This document shows positions 15,969 through 25,006 of a DNA stretch of 64,000 bases, piece after piece. The notes beneath the pieces were generated by a model. The model had not been told where the DNA came from and did not search any database. It was given only the letters and a program-made list of their open reading frames with translations. Each line of letters opens with the position of its first letter. Position 1 is the first letter of the stretch. The stretch lies in assembly GCF_001189235.2 (NCBI RefSeq), contig NZ_LFIP02000017.1, positions 1 through 64,000 on the forward strand, written 5' to 3'. Source of the DNA: Bradyrhizobium embrapense. Its GTDB lineage: Bacteria > Pseudomonadota > Alphaproteobacteria > Rhizobiales > Xanthobacteraceae. The position numbers were made by a program, and so were the translations under genes.

Positions 15969-18900
15969 ATGAAGCTCACGCGCCTCCGCCTGCACGGTTT
16001 CAAGTCGTTCGTTGAACCCACCGATTTCATGATCGAGCCGGGCCTGACCGGCGTCGTTGGACCGAACGGCTGCGGCAAATCCAATTTGGTCGAAGCGCTG
16101 CGCTGGGCGATGGGCGAGACCTCGCACAAGTCGCTGCGCGCCGCCGACATGGATGCGGTGATCTTCGCCGGTTCCGGCAACCGTCCGGCGCGCAACCACG
16201 CCGAAGTCGTGATGACGATCGACAATTCCGATCGCTCGGCGCCGGCCGCAATGAATGACAGCCAGATCCTCGAAATCTCCCGCCGCATCGAGCGCGAGGC
16301 CGGCTCGGTCTACCGTATCAACGGCCGCGACGTGCGCGCCCGCGACGTGCAGATCCTGTTCGCCGATGCCGCCACCGGCGCGCGTTCGCCGGCGCTGGTT
16401 CACCAGGGCAAGATCGGCGAGATCATCCAGGCCAAGCCGGAGCAGCGCCGCCGCGTGCTGGAAGACGCCGCCGGCGTCGCCGGCCTGCACGCACGCCGCC
16501 ACGAGGCGGAACTGCGGCTGAAGGCCGCCGAAACCAACCTCACCCGCGTCGAGGACGTGATCGGCCAGCTCACTGGCCAGATGGAAGGCCTGAAGAAGCA
16601 GGCGCGCCAGGCGATCCGCTACCGCGAGGTCGCGGCCAAGGTGCGCAAGTCCGAAGCCATGCTGTTCCATCTGCGCTGGATCGGGGCCAACGCCGACGTC
16701 AACGACGCCGCGCAGACCCATGATCTCGCCGTGCGCGAGATGGCCGAGCGCACCCAGCATCAGGCGGAAGCCGCGCGTATCCAGGCGATCCGCGCCACCG
16801 AACTGCCGGCGCTGCGCGATGCCGAGGCGCGCGCCGCCGCAGGCCTGCAGCGCCTGACCAACGCCCGCGAGATGCTCGACCGTGAGGAGCAGCGCGCCAA
16901 GGAGCGGGTCGGCGAACTCGATCGCCGCCTGACCCAGTTTGCCCAGGACATCGCGCGCGAGCAGCAGCAGACCTCGGATGCAGACATCGCGCTGCAGCGG
17001 CTCGACACCGAAGACGCCGAGCTGAAGGAAGAGATCAAGTCGCGCGTCGAGAAGCGCTCCGGCGTTGACGAGCGTGTCTCCGAGGCCGAGGAGATCCTGG
17101 CCGCGACCGAGCGCCAGTTCTCGGAGCTGACCACGCAGCTCGCCGATCTGACCGCCAAGCGCAACCAGCTCGAGGCCGGCGTGCGCACCCATCGCGACCG
17201 GCTGGCGCGGCTCGATCAGGAAATCGCCAACGTCCAGGCCGAGGAAACCAAGCTCGCGCAGGAGACCGGCAATCTCGGCGACATCGACGCGCTCGCCGCT
17301 GCCATGGAGATGGCACAGCAGACGCTCGCCGAATCCGAGGCGGCCGTGCAGGAGAGCGAAGCCCATCACGCCGCCGCACGGCAGACACTGGAGTCCTCCC
17401 GCAATCCGCTCGCCGAGGCCGAGAAGCGCGTGCAGCGGCTGGAGACCGAAGCCCGCACCATCTCCAAGCTTGTCACCAGCGAGACCAAGAATCTGTGGCC
17501 GCCGATCATCGACGGCATCACGGTCGCCAAGGGCTATGAAAAGGCGATCGGCGCCGTGCTCGGCGACGACCTCGATGCACCGGTGGATTCCTCCGCGCCG
17601 ATGCGCTGGACCAATGTCGGTGAACTTTCGGGCGATCCGTCGCTGCCTGACGGCGTCGAGCGGCTGGCCGATCACGTCCAGGCGCCGCCGGAACTGGCGC
17701 GCCGCCTGGCCCAGATCGGCGTGGTGGCCAAGGAACGCGGCGCTGAGCTGGTGTCGCAGCTGAAGACCGGCCAGCGGCTGGTGTCGCTCGAAGGCGACGT
17801 CTGGCGCTGGGACGGTTTTGTCGCCGACGCCCATGCCCCGACCGGCGCAGCGCGCCGCCTCGCCGAGCGCGCCCGCCTGGTCGATATCGAGCATGAGCTG
17901 GAGCAGGCCCGCATCGATGCCGCCGCCAAGCGCCAGGCGCTGGAGACGGCTGAGGAAGAGCTGCGCTCGGCGTCCGCCGCCGAGAGCGCCTCGCGCGAAG
18001 CCGTGCGCGCCGCCCGTCGCGAGGCCGACGCCGCACGTGAACGCCATGCCGCGACCGAGCGCGAAATCAATCGCCACGCCGCGCGCAAATCGGCGCTGGC
18101 CGAGGCGCACAGCCGCGTCGCCGCCGACCGCGCCGAGGCCGAGGCCGCGCATGAAAGCGCCGTTGCCGCGCTGTCCGAGCTGCCGCCTGGTGTCGAGACC
18201 GAGGCCCAGCTCGCCGCGGTTCGCGCCGAGATCGACAACCAGCGCCGTGCCGCGGCGCAAGTCCGCGCCGAGGCGCAGGCGCTGGCCCGCGAGGCCGAAC
18301 TCGCCGACCGCCGCGTCCAGGCGATCGTCGCCGAGCGCAATGAGTGGCAGAACCGCAAGACCAGCGCCGCTTCGCAGGTCGAGACCGTCGAGGCCCGCAT
18401 CGCCGAAGTGTCGGCCGAGCGCGAGGAACTGGCCAATGCGCCGGAGGTGTTCGCCGAGAAGCGCAGTGCGCTGATCTCGGAGATCGAGCACGCCGAGGGG
18501 GATCGCCGCATCGCCGCCGACGCGCTCGCGACCGCGGAAGCCGCGATGGCGGAAACCGACCGCGTCGCCAAGGCGACCCTCGAAGCCCTCTCCTATTCCC
18601 GTGAGGCAACCGCGCGCGCCGAGGAGCGCATGGAAGGCACCCGTCGCCGCCTCGCCGACATCGAGCGCGAGATCCACGACATGCTCGAGGTCGAGCCGAG
18701 CGCGGTCGTGGGCCTCGCCGAGATCGAGCCCGGCCAGGAGCTGCCGCCAGTCACACAGGTCGAGGAAGAGCTCGAGAAGCTGCGCCGCGACCGCGAGCGG
18801 CTCGGCGCCGTCAACCTGCGCGCCGAGGAAGAACTCAAGGAAGTCGAGACCCAGCACACTGCGCTGACCACCGAACGCGACGACCTGGTCGAGGCGATCA

Positions 18901-19433
18901 AGCGGCTGCGACAGGGCATCCAGAGCCTCAACCGCGAAGCGCGCGAGCGCCTCTTGACCTCGTTCGAGACCGTCAACAACCATTTCAAGCGGCTGTTCAC
19001 CGAGCTGTTCGGCGGCGGCGAAGCCGCGCTGCATCTGATCGAGAGCGACGATCCGCTCGAGGCAGGCCTCGAGATCATCGCCAAGCCGCCCGGCAAGAAG
19101 CCGCAAACACTGTCGCTGCTGTCAGGCGGTGAGCAGGCGCTGACCGCCCTCTCCCTGATCTTCGCGGTGTTCCTCACCAACCCGTCGCCGATCTGCGTGC
19201 TGGACGAAGTCGACGCGCCGCTCGACGACCACAACGTCGAACGGTTCTGCACCCTTCTGCACGAAATGACAGGCTCGACCGACACGCGCTTCATCATCAT
19301 CACGCACAACCCGATCACGATGGCGCGGATGAACCGGCTGTTCGGCGTCACCATGGCCGAGCGCGGCGTGTCGCAGCTGGTGTCGGTCGACCTGCAGGGC
19401 GCGGTCGACATCCTCGACCAGAACGTGGCGTAA
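15969..19433 (+). CDS. smc: Chromosome segregation ATPase SMC
   Basis: The 1154-residue protein has the complete SMC plan. The Walker A motif GPNGCGKS is at residues 31-38, two long coiled-coil arms rich in Ala, Glu and Arg flank a hinge in the middle (about residues 500-660, around TVAKGYEKAIGAVLGDDLDA), and the C-terminal head carries LSLLSGGEQALTALSL near residue 1050 and Walker B with VLDEVDAPLDDHN near 1075. SMC forms a ring with ScpA and ScpB that compacts and individualises sister chromosomes. Neither partner gene is in the window. The ATG at 15969 is preferred over the GTG six bases earlier. The ends and both ATPase halves are intact. Confidence 0.97.
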   Translation: MKLTRLRLHGFKSFVEPTDFMIEPGLTGVVGPNGCGKSNLVEALRWAMGETSHKSLRAADMDAVIFAGSGNRPARNHAEVVMTIDNSDRSAPAAMNDSQILEISRRIEREAGSVYRINGRDVRARDVQILFADAATGARSPALVHQGKIGEIIQAKPEQRRRVLEDAAGVAGLHARRHEAELRLKAAETNLTRVEDVIGQLTGQMEGLKKQARQAIRYREVAAKVRKSEAMLFHLRWIGANADVNDAAQTHDLAVREMAERTQHQAEAARIQAIRATELPALRDAEARAAAGLQRLTNAREMLDREEQRAKERVGELDRRLTQFAQDIAREQQQTSDADIALQRLDTEDAELKEEIKSRVEKRSGVDERVSEAEEILAATERQFSELTTQLADLTAKRNQLEAGVRTHRDRLARLDQEIANVQAEETKLAQETGNLGDIDALAAAMEMAQQTLAESEAAVQESEAHHAAARQTLESSRNPLAEAEKRVQRLETEARTISKLVTSETKNLWPPIIDGITVAKGYEKAIGAVLGDDLDAPVDSSAPMRWTNVGELSGDPSLPDGVERLADHVQAPPELARRLAQIGVVAKERGAELVSQLKTGQRLVSLEGDVWRWDGFVADAHAPTGAARRLAERARLVDIEHELEQARIDAAAKRQALETAEEELRSASAAESASREAVRAARREADAARERHAATEREINRHAARKSALAEAHSRVAADRAEAEAAHESAVAALSELPPGVETEAQLAAVRAEIDNQRRAAAQVRAEAQALAREAELADRRVQAIVAERNEWQNRKTSAASQVETVEARIAEVSAEREELANAPEVFAEKRSALISEIEHAEGDRRIAADALATAEAAMAETDRVAKATLEALSYSREATARAEERMEGTRRRLADIEREIHDMLEVEPSAVVGLAEIEPGQELPPVTQVEEELEKLRRDRERLGAVNLRAEEELKEVETQHTALTTERDDLVEAIKRLRQGIQSLNREARERLLTSFETVNNHFKRLFTELFGGGEAALHLIESDDPLEAGLEIIAKPPGKKPQTLSLLSGGEQALTALSLIFAVFLTNPSPICVLDEVDAPLDDHNVERFCTLLHEMTGSTDTRFIIITHNPITMARMNRLFGVTMAERGVSQLVSVDLQGAVDILDQNVA

Positions 19434-19464
19434 GGGGCTGACGCTCGCGCACCCGCTTCCGCTC

Positions 19465-19541
19465 CGTCATTGCGAGCGCAGCGAAGCAATCCATGTCTCG
19501 GCAAGCGGCGCGATGGATTGCTTCGCTTCGCTCGCAATGAC
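19465..19541. repeat. Palindromic intergenic repeat, 'cgtcattgcgagcgcagcgaagc' family
   Basis: The arms CGTCATTGCGAGCGCAGCG and CTTCGCTCGCAATGAC enclose GCAATCCATG and ATGGATTGC. Sister copies lie at 25007-25090 and 32475-32552. It sits between smc and the Rsm22-like gene. Confidence 0.88.
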
Positions 19542-19558
19542 ATGCGATAGTGCGTCGC

Positions 19559-20554
19559 ATGACCTCTCCCGATCTTCCCGCCGAACTGCGCGCGGCGCTC
19601 AACAGCCACCTCGAAGGCCTATCGCGCAGCGACGCCGCCGGCCGCGCGGCGGTGATCTCGCGGACTTATCGCGAAGGCGGCAACTCCGCGACGATCAGGA
19701 CCGAGACCGATGCGCTGGCCTACGCGCTGGCGCGGATGCCGGCGACCTATGCGGCCGTGATGGCGAGCCTGAATGCGCTGACGGAGATCAGGCCGGACTT
19801 CGCGCCGGCGAGCCTGCTCGATGTCGGCGCCGGTCCGGGAACCGCGACCTGGGCCGCCGCTGAGACGTTCACCTCTCTGCAAGGCTTCACCCTGCTCGAC
19901 GCCAACGCCGCGTTGCGAACGCTCGCCGAAGGGCTGTTTCACGGCAGCATCCGCCTGCACGACACTAGTTATCAACTCGGCCAGGCCCACGCCCTGATCG
20001 ACAAGGCCAACCCCGCCGACCTCGTCGTCGCCAGCTACATGATCGGCGAACTTGGTGACGCCGAACGCGCGGCACTGACCGATGCCATGTGGTCCAAAGC
20101 GCGCGACACGCTGCTGGTCGTCGAACCCGGCACGCCGGCGGGCTATGCGCGGATCATCGCGCTCCGCGCACGCTTGATCGCCGCCGGCGCGCATGTAGTT
20201 GCCCCTTGCCCGCATGACGGCGCCTGCCCGCTGGTCGCGCCGGACTGGTGTCATTTCTCGCAGCGCCTGCAACGCTCGCGCGCACACAAGCAGGTCAAGG
20301 GCGCCGACGCCCCGTTCGAGGACGAGCGCTTCGCCTATGTCGCGCTGAGCCGCGCGCGCGTTGAGAACCGGCCACCGCGCGTGCTGGCGCAGCCGGATGT
20401 CGGCAAGGTCGAGGTTGCGGCCAAGCTCTGCACGGTCGATGGCGTCGTTGTCACAAAAGTGCCCCGGCGCGCCAAGGCCGAATACGCCCGCGCCCGCAAA
20501 TGGCGCTGGGGCGATGCGGTAATTGGTCGTCCCGGCGAAGGCCGAGACCCATAA
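19559..20554 (+). CDS. Rsm22-like small ribosomal subunit methyltransferase
   Basis: The 331-residue protein combines a Rossmann SAM site LLDVGAGPGTATWA (residues 87-100) with the Cys motif CPHDGACPL...WCHFSQR (Cys 217, 223, 231). The motif is characteristic of the Rsm22/METTL17 family, which binds an iron-sulfur cluster and associates with the small ribosomal subunit. Alphaproteobacterial members are the relatives of the mitochondrial protein; their methylation target is not settled. The last codons (VIGRPGEGRDP) are encoded by the left arm of a palindromic repeat, so the original C-terminus seems to have been replaced. The ATG at 19559 is chosen over an in-frame GTG three codons earlier. 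Confidence 0.85.
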   Translation: MTSPDLPAELRAALNSHLEGLSRSDAAGRAAVISRTYREGGNSATIRTETDALAYALARMPATYAAVMASLNALTEIRPDFAPASLLDVGAGPGTATWAAAETFTSLQGFTLLDANAALRTLAEGLFHGSIRLHDTSYQLGQAHALIDKANPADLVVASYMIGELGDAERAALTDAMWSKARDTLLVVEPGTPAGYARIIALRARLIAAGAHVVAPCPHDGACPLVAPDWCHFSQRLQRSRAHKQVKGADAPFEDERFAYVALSRARVENRPPRVLAQPDVGKVEVAAKLCTVDGVVVTKVPRRAKAEYARARKWRWGDAVIGRPGEGRDP

Positions 20555-20643
20555 CCACCGAAATGCGTCGTTGAAGCGAGCTGGGGCCCAACGAATTCTC
20601 ACTGCACATAGCGGCGGCAATGGGTCCCCTTCGCCGGGACGAC
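20526..20643. repeat. Palindromic repeat, 'gtcgtcccggcgaagg' family, overlapping a gene end
   Basis: Perfect 16-bp arms GTCGTCCCGGCGAAGG (20526-20541) and CCTTCGCCGGGACGAC (20628-20643) bound the element, with GACCCAT and ATGGGTCC pairing inside. The left arm lies within the coding sequence of the Rsm22-like gene. Confidence 0.88.
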
Positions 20644-20768
20644 GAATATGTTGAACCGGTCTCGGCCGATCTACGACCAACCCATGCCCACCTCTTCGCG
20701 GCGGGCTGCCCTGCGCCCCGATCTTGGGCTACGGTGCCGCCGTCTCGTCCATCAGGAGCTGCCCTGTC

Positions 20769-21329
20769 ATGTCGACCAGCTGGATCGTTATCGGCGTCAT
20801 CGTCCTTCTCGTGCTGTTTGCGTTCAGCGCCTACAACCGCCTCGTCGCGCTCGGCCAGCGGGTCAGCCAGGCGTTTGCCGACATCGATGTGCAGCTCAAG
20901 CAGCGCCACGACCTGATCCCGAACCTGGTCGAGACCGTGAAGGGCTATGCCGCGCATGAGCGCGGCACGCTCGACGACGTCATCAAGGCACGCAACTCGG
21001 CGATCTCGGCACAGGGACCGGCCCAGGTCTCGGCGGCTGAGAACCAGCTCTCCGGTGCACTCGGCCGGCTGATCGCGCTGTCGGAGGCCTACCCGGACCT
21101 CAAGGCCAACGCCAATTTCCAGCAGCTCGCATCGGAGCTTTCCGATCTCGAGAACAAGATCGCCGCCAGCCGCCGCTTCTTCAACAACGCGGTCCAGGAA
21201 TACAACACCGGCATCCAGCAGATGCCGGCCGCGCTGTTCGCCGGCATGTTCGGCTTCACCCGCAAGGATTTCTTCGACCTCGGCGCCAGCCGCACGGAGG
21301 TCGAGGCGGCACCGAGCGTGAAGTTCTAA
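20769..21329 (+). CDS. lemA: LemA family membrane protein
   Basis: The 186-residue protein starts with one membrane helix (STSWIVIGVIVLLVLFAFSA) followed by the LemA signature YNRLVALGQRVSQAFADIDV and LKQRHDLIPNLVETVKGYA. The helical ectodomain ends with FFNNAVQEYNTGIQQMPAAL. LemA proteins have a short extracellular or periplasmic tip and a helical bundle; their function is not established, although they often sit beside M48 peptidases or TPM-domain proteins. Here the next gene, 35 bases on, is an M48 peptidase, so the pair is probably one unit. AGGAG at 20755 supports the ATG. Confidence 0.92.
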   Translation: MSTSWIVIGVIVLLVLFAFSAYNRLVALGQRVSQAFADIDVQLKQRHDLIPNLVETVKGYAAHERGTLDDVIKARNSAISAQGPAQVSAAENQLSGALGRLIALSEAYPDLKANANFQQLASELSDLENKIAASRRFFNNAVQEYNTGIQQMPAALFAGMFGFTRKDFFDLGASRTEVEAAPSVKF

Positions 21330-21364
21330 AGGCGCAACGCGCGCCGGCGGGAGGCTGCTCCGTC

Positions 21365-22603
21365 ATGGCCGCCTATGGTCTCTACACGCATATCGCATCG
21401 AACAAGTTTCGTTCGATGCTGCTGCTCGCCGGCCTGTTCCTGCTGATCTACGTGCTGGTCTATGCCGGCGCGCTGGTCGCGGAGGTGATGACCGATGGCG
21501 GCCGCACGGCCGACTACTATCTGACCCATGCCGCGCGCGATCTGGCCTCGGCCTTCCCATGGGCGACGATCGCTGCACTGGCCTGGATCGTGATCGCCTA
21601 TTTCTTCCACCAGAAGATGATCGACGCCGTCACCGGCGGCGAAAGCGTGACGCGCCAGCAGCAACCGCGGCTCTACAATCTCCTGGAAAACCTCTGCATC
21701 TCGCGCGGCATCCCGATGCCGAAGCTGAAGGTGATGGACAGCCCGGCGCTGAACGCGTTCGCGACCGGACTGAACCCGCGGCAGTACGCCATCACGGTCA
21801 CCACCGGACTTCTGAGAGCGCTGAACGACCAGGAGATCGAGGCTGTGCTCGGCCACGAGCTCACCCATATCAAGAACGGCGACGTGCAACTGATGGTGGT
21901 CGCGGTGATCATCGCCGGCGTGGTCGGCTTCTTCGGCGAATTGTTCTTTCGCCTGTTCACAAATCTGTCGTGGAGCGGCGGCAGCGGAGGTGGCTGGTCG
22001 TCCTCGTCATCCTCCCGGTCGTCATCCTCCTCGGACCGCGACAGCAAGGGCTCGGGCGGCGGCGCGATCATCGTCATCATCATCGCGGTCGCATTGATCA
22101 TGCTGGCCTGGCTGCTGTCACAGGTGGTCAAGCTCGCGCTGTCGCGGTCGCGCGAATTCCTCGCCGATGCCGGCTCGGTCGAGCTGACCAAGAATCCCGA
22201 TGCGATGATCTCGGCGCTGCGCAAGATCGAGAACCGCGGCGAGTTGCCGGGCGCCACCTCGGCGGTGATGGAACTCTGCGTCGACAATCCGCGCGAGGGC
22301 TTTGCCGACCTGTTCGCGACCCATCCGTCGGTGAAGTCCCGGGTCGATGCCCTGGTGAAATATGCCGGCGGCCACGACCCCGGACCGCTGGCGCTGCCGG
22401 ATGACACGGAGCCGCAGGACCAGCCGCCCACGGCAGGCGACCAGCCCCCGCCGGTGACCCATGGCCCGTGGGGTGACACGCCGCCGGCACAACCGAACAA
22501 TCCGCCGCCGCTGCCCGGCACTGCCCCCAGGCAGGGACCGTTTGGTCCGCTCCAGGGACCGCTCCAAGGCCCACTTCAAGGTCCTTGGGGCCCGCACCGC
22601 TGA
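21365..22603 (+). CDS. M48 family membrane metallopeptidase with Ser-rich loop and Pro/Gly tail
   Basis: The 412-residue peptidase has the zinc motif HELTH at residues 164-168 within VLGHELTHIKNGD, and the third-ligand region SRSREFLADAGSVEL after the second pair of membrane helices. Two N-terminal helices (about residues 18-40 and 65-82) and two more around 175-195 and 245-275 place it in the inner membrane. Between the latter is an unusual Ser/Gly-rich loop (SGGSGGGWSSSSSSRSSSSS, residues about 207-226). The last 80 residues are Pro/Gly-rich, with threefold GPLQ units and HGPWG. It pairs with LemA, as in several alphaproteobacteria. It is a paralogue of HtpX at 63062, with the same HGPWG tail motif. 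Confidence 0.88.
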   Translation: MAAYGLYTHIASNKFRSMLLLAGLFLLIYVLVYAGALVAEVMTDGGRTADYYLTHAARDLASAFPWATIAALAWIVIAYFFHQKMIDAVTGGESVTRQQQPRLYNLLENLCISRGIPMPKLKVMDSPALNAFATGLNPRQYAITVTTGLLRALNDQEIEAVLGHELTHIKNGDVQLMVVAVIIAGVVGFFGELFFRLFTNLSWSGGSGGGWSSSSSSRSSSSSDRDSKGSGGGAIIVIIIAVALIMLAWLLSQVVKLALSRSREFLADAGSVELTKNPDAMISALRKIENRGELPGATSAVMELCVDNPREGFADLFATHPSVKSRVDALVKYAGGHDPGPLALPDDTEPQDQPPTAGDQPPPVTHGPWGDTPPAQPNNPPPLPGTAPRQGPFGPLQGPLQGPLQGPWGPHR

Positions 22604-22767
22604 TCGTGCCCTAGGTCACTCAGTCCATTAAGGAAATCCCCACCAAAGCCAATGTGGGCGCGTTAAGGAATTGAATTCTCCCTCGTTTCTGCCATGTTCG
22701 CGCCCAAAGCAGTGTGGGGACTTGCCGATCGCCATCGCGGTCGGGAGCGCGCTTTCAAGGGATTTCC

Positions 22768-23511
22768 ATGGCAAAGCCGGTTGTGATCGTGGTGGGCGCC
22801 GACAAGGGCGGGGTCGGCAAGACCACCGTCTCGCGGACGCTCCTGGACTATTTCAGTGCCAACAACGTGCAGACCCGGGCGTTCGACACCGAATCGCCGC
22901 GCGGCACGCTGAAGCGCTTCCATCCCGAGATCACCGAGATCGTCGACATGACGACGACCGCGGACCAGATGAAGATCTTCGATACGCTGAACTCGGGCCC
23001 GGCGGTCACCGTGATCGACGTCCGCGCCGGGCTGCTGTCGCCGGCGCTGGCCTCGCTGCGCGACATCGGCTTCCTCGACGCCGCGCGCTCCGGCCAGATC
23101 ACCTTCGCCGTGTTCCACATCCTCGGCCCGTCGATCGCCTCGCTGGACGAGATCGCCGAGACCGCCAACTTTATGGGCGGCGCGAAATATTTCCTGGTCA
23201 AGAACTTCATCAACGACACCCAGTTCTTCCAGTGGGACCAGGCGACCTATAATTCCTACTTCCACCGCATCAAGGATGCCGTCGACCTGACCATCCCGAA
23301 GCTCAACGAAATGGCCTATGAGCAGGTCGAGGTCTCCTCGGTTCCGTTCCTGAAATTCGTCGCCAACAAGGGCATCAACGACGACGCAGCGAATTACTCC
23401 TTCGTGCTGCGCGGCTATGTCCGGCACTGGCTCGCCAATGTCTGGAGCGAGTACGACCGGATCAAGCTCACCGACCTGGTCGGCGCCAAGGCGGCCAAGG
23501 GCGAAAAATAG
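22768..23511 (+). CDS. ParA-like P-loop ATPase, orphan
   Basis: The 247-residue protein has a deviant Walker A typical of ParA/MinD proteins, KGGVGKTT at residues 13-20 in VVIVVGADKGGVGKTT, and a switch-like segment VTVIDVRAGLLSPAL. Length fits a single ParA domain with no N-terminal DNA-binding extension. No parB or parS-like element is near, so it is not the chromosomal segregation ParA. A second P-loop protein follows 106 bases downstream and likely works with it. Upstream, TTAAGGAA occurs twice (22628 and 22663), 35 bases apart, in the only AT-rich patch. I cannot name the cargo or process. Confidence 0.72.
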   Translation: MAKPVVIVVGADKGGVGKTTVSRTLLDYFSANNVQTRAFDTESPRGTLKRFHPEITEIVDMTTTADQMKIFDTLNSGPAVTVIDVRAGLLSPALASLRDIGFLDAARSGQITFAVFHILGPSIASLDEIAETANFMGGAKYFLVKNFINDTQFFQWDQATYNSYFHRIKDAVDLTIPKLNEMAYEQVEVSSVPFLKFVANKGINDDAANYSFVLRGYVRHWLANVWSEYDRIKLTDLVGAKAAKGEK

Positions 23512-23617
23512 TCGCGCGCGAAGGCAGTGAAAAGCTCGCCCCCGGCAGCGAAAAAAGTCGCGCCCGAGGCGGCGATGGGGCTGGATTGGGCGAAAATTTG
23601 GCCTGATATAGCGGGCG

Positions 23618-24286
23618 ATGTCGTCCACGCCCGTTTACATCATCTGCTCGCCCCGCCCGCAGGTCGGCAAGACGCTGATCGCGCGGCTGCTCGGCGAATT
23701 CCTGCTGCTCAAGAACGGCGACGTGGTCTGCTACGACATCAACCTGAAGGAGCCGTCGCTGCTCGACTATCTGCCGCGGATCACGGAAACCGCCGACGTG
23801 ATCGACACCTACGGCAAGATGCAGCTGATGGACCGTGTCATCGTCAATGACGGCATCGCCAAGGTGATCGACCTCGGCTACCACGCCTTCGATGAATTCT
23901 TCAAAATGTGCGACCAGATCGGGCTGATGAAGGAGGCGCTGCGCCGCCGCGTCTCGCCTGTCATCCTGTATGTCGCCGATACCGACCGCGCCTCGGTGCA
24001 CGGCTACCAGACGCTGGCCGGCATGATCCCGCCGAACGCGCTCATCGTCATCGACAACGAGTTCGTGGTGCGCGGCGAACTGCCGCCGGTCATGACCGCC
24101 AGCCGGGTGCTGCGCTTCCGCGCGCTGCCGGTGTTCCTGAAGACCTATATCGACCGGCTGAGCTTCTCCTTCACCGGCTATCTGCGGCAGGAGAAGGATT
24201 CATCGACCGAGCTGCATCAGTGGATCCGGCGGAATTACACCACCTTCCGCGATCTCGAGCTCAGCATGCTGCTGCAGCGGGGATAG
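23618..24286 (+). CDS. P-loop protein with degenerate Walker A, partner of the ParA-like ATPase
   Basis: The 222-residue product opens MSSTPVYIICSPRPQVGKTL. The loop at residues 11-19 ends QVGKT as in ParA-type NTPases but lacks the first glycine and the signature lysine. Later segments VVCYDINLKEPSLLDYLP and ALIVIDNEFVVRGELP resemble the strand-aspartate elements of the same fold. It is therefore a diverged SIMIBI-type P-loop protein, possibly defective in hydrolysis. Its placement directly after the ParA-like gene suggests a heterotypic pair. Family identity is not recognised beyond this, and no membrane segment is present. Confidence 0.62.
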   Translation: MSSTPVYIICSPRPQVGKTLIARLLGEFLLLKNGDVVCYDINLKEPSLLDYLPRITETADVIDTYGKMQLMDRVIVNDGIAKVIDLGYHAFDEFFKMCDQIGLMKEALRRRVSPVILYVADTDRASVHGYQTLAGMIPPNALIVIDNEFVVRGELPPVMTASRVLRFRALPVFLKTYIDRLSFSFTGYLRQEKDSSTELHQWIRRNYTTFRDLELSMLLQRG

Positions 24287-24289
24287 CTC

Positions 24290-24440
24290 TGCTCCCTCGC
24301 CCGCTCTTGCGGGGAGCGGGTCGGGGTGAAGAGCCGGCTCCGCAGCCTCAATCAGCATTGGAGCGCCCGGAGACTCCCCCTCTCCCGGATCGCATTCCAT
24401 GCGATCCGGCCTCTCCCCGTAAGCTGGGCGAGGCAAGAGA
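24290..24440. repeat. Palindromic intergenic repeat, 'ctccctcgcccgctcttgcgg' family
   Basis: The left block GCTCCCTCGCCCGC...GCGGGGAGCGGGTCGGGGTG is matched loosely by CCTCTCCCCGTAAGCTGGGC...GAGGCAAGAG on the right, with an internal hairpin GGATCGCATTCCATGCGATCC. A related element is at 62800-63050. It fills the gap between the convergent P-loop gene and apt. Confidence 0.72.
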
Positions 24441-24443
24441 AGT

Positions 24444-24983
24444 TCAGTGCCCTTCGAATGCCATCAGCGTGCGCACCGGCACGTCCATCGCGCGCAGCTT
24501 GGCCGCGCCACCAAGATCGGGCAGGTCGACGATGAAGCAGGCGGCGACCACGTTGGCGCCGATCTGGCGCAGCAGCTTCACCGCGCCCTCCGCGGTGCCG
24601 CCGGTGGCGATCAGATCGTCGACCAGGATCACGCGCTCGCCGGGCTGCACGGCGTCGGCGTGCATCTCCATCTCGTCGATGCCATATTCCAGCGAATAGG
24701 CGATCCGCACCGTGGTGTGCGGCAGCTTGCCCTTCTTGCGGATCGGCACGAAGCCGGCCGAGAGCTGATGCGCCACCGCGCCGCCGAGGATGAAGCCGCG
24801 GGCCTCGATGCCGGCGACCTTGTCGACCTTCGCCCCCGCCCAGGGGTGCACCAGCTCATCGACCGCACGGCGGAAGGCTCTCGCATCCGCGAGCAAGGTC
24901 GTGATGTCGCGAAACAGGATGCCCTTCTTCGGATAGTCCGGGATGGTACGAACGGTCGCCTTGATGTCGTGGTCGAAGGTCAT
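24444..24983 (-). CDS. apt: Adenine phosphoribosyltransferase
   Basis: The 179-residue enzyme has the type I phosphoribosyltransferase PRPP motif VILVDDLIATGGTAEGAVKL and the APRT-specific segments IPDYPKKGILFRDITTLLAD and VAGIEARGFILGGAVAHQLS. It salvages adenine to AMP using PRPP in the cytosol. The frame extends upstream into a palindromic repeat. The ATG at 24981-24983 gives the standard APRT N-terminus (MTFDHDIKATVRTIPDYP). It lies downstream of trpE(G) on the same strand but is separated from it by a repeat. Confidence 0.95.
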   Translation of the reverse strand: MTFDHDIKATVRTIPDYPKKGILFRDITTLLADARAFRRAVDELVHPWAGAKVDKVAGIEARGFILGGAVAHQLSAGFVPIRKKGKLPHTTVRIAYSLEYGIDEMEMHADAVQPGERVILVDDLIATGGTAEGAVKLLRQIGANVVAACFIVDLPDLGGAAKLRAMDVPVRTLMAFEGH

Positions 24984-25006
24984 TTGATCTCTCGCTTTCA
25001 CCGCAT

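Noticed and set aside
15885..19106. A 1073-codon open frame on the minus strand opposite smc
   Set aside because: It is antisense to a clear, complete SMC protein. Its composition (Gly, Leu, Ala, Arg, Asp rich) is what high-GC third-position bias yields, and no domain is recognisable.
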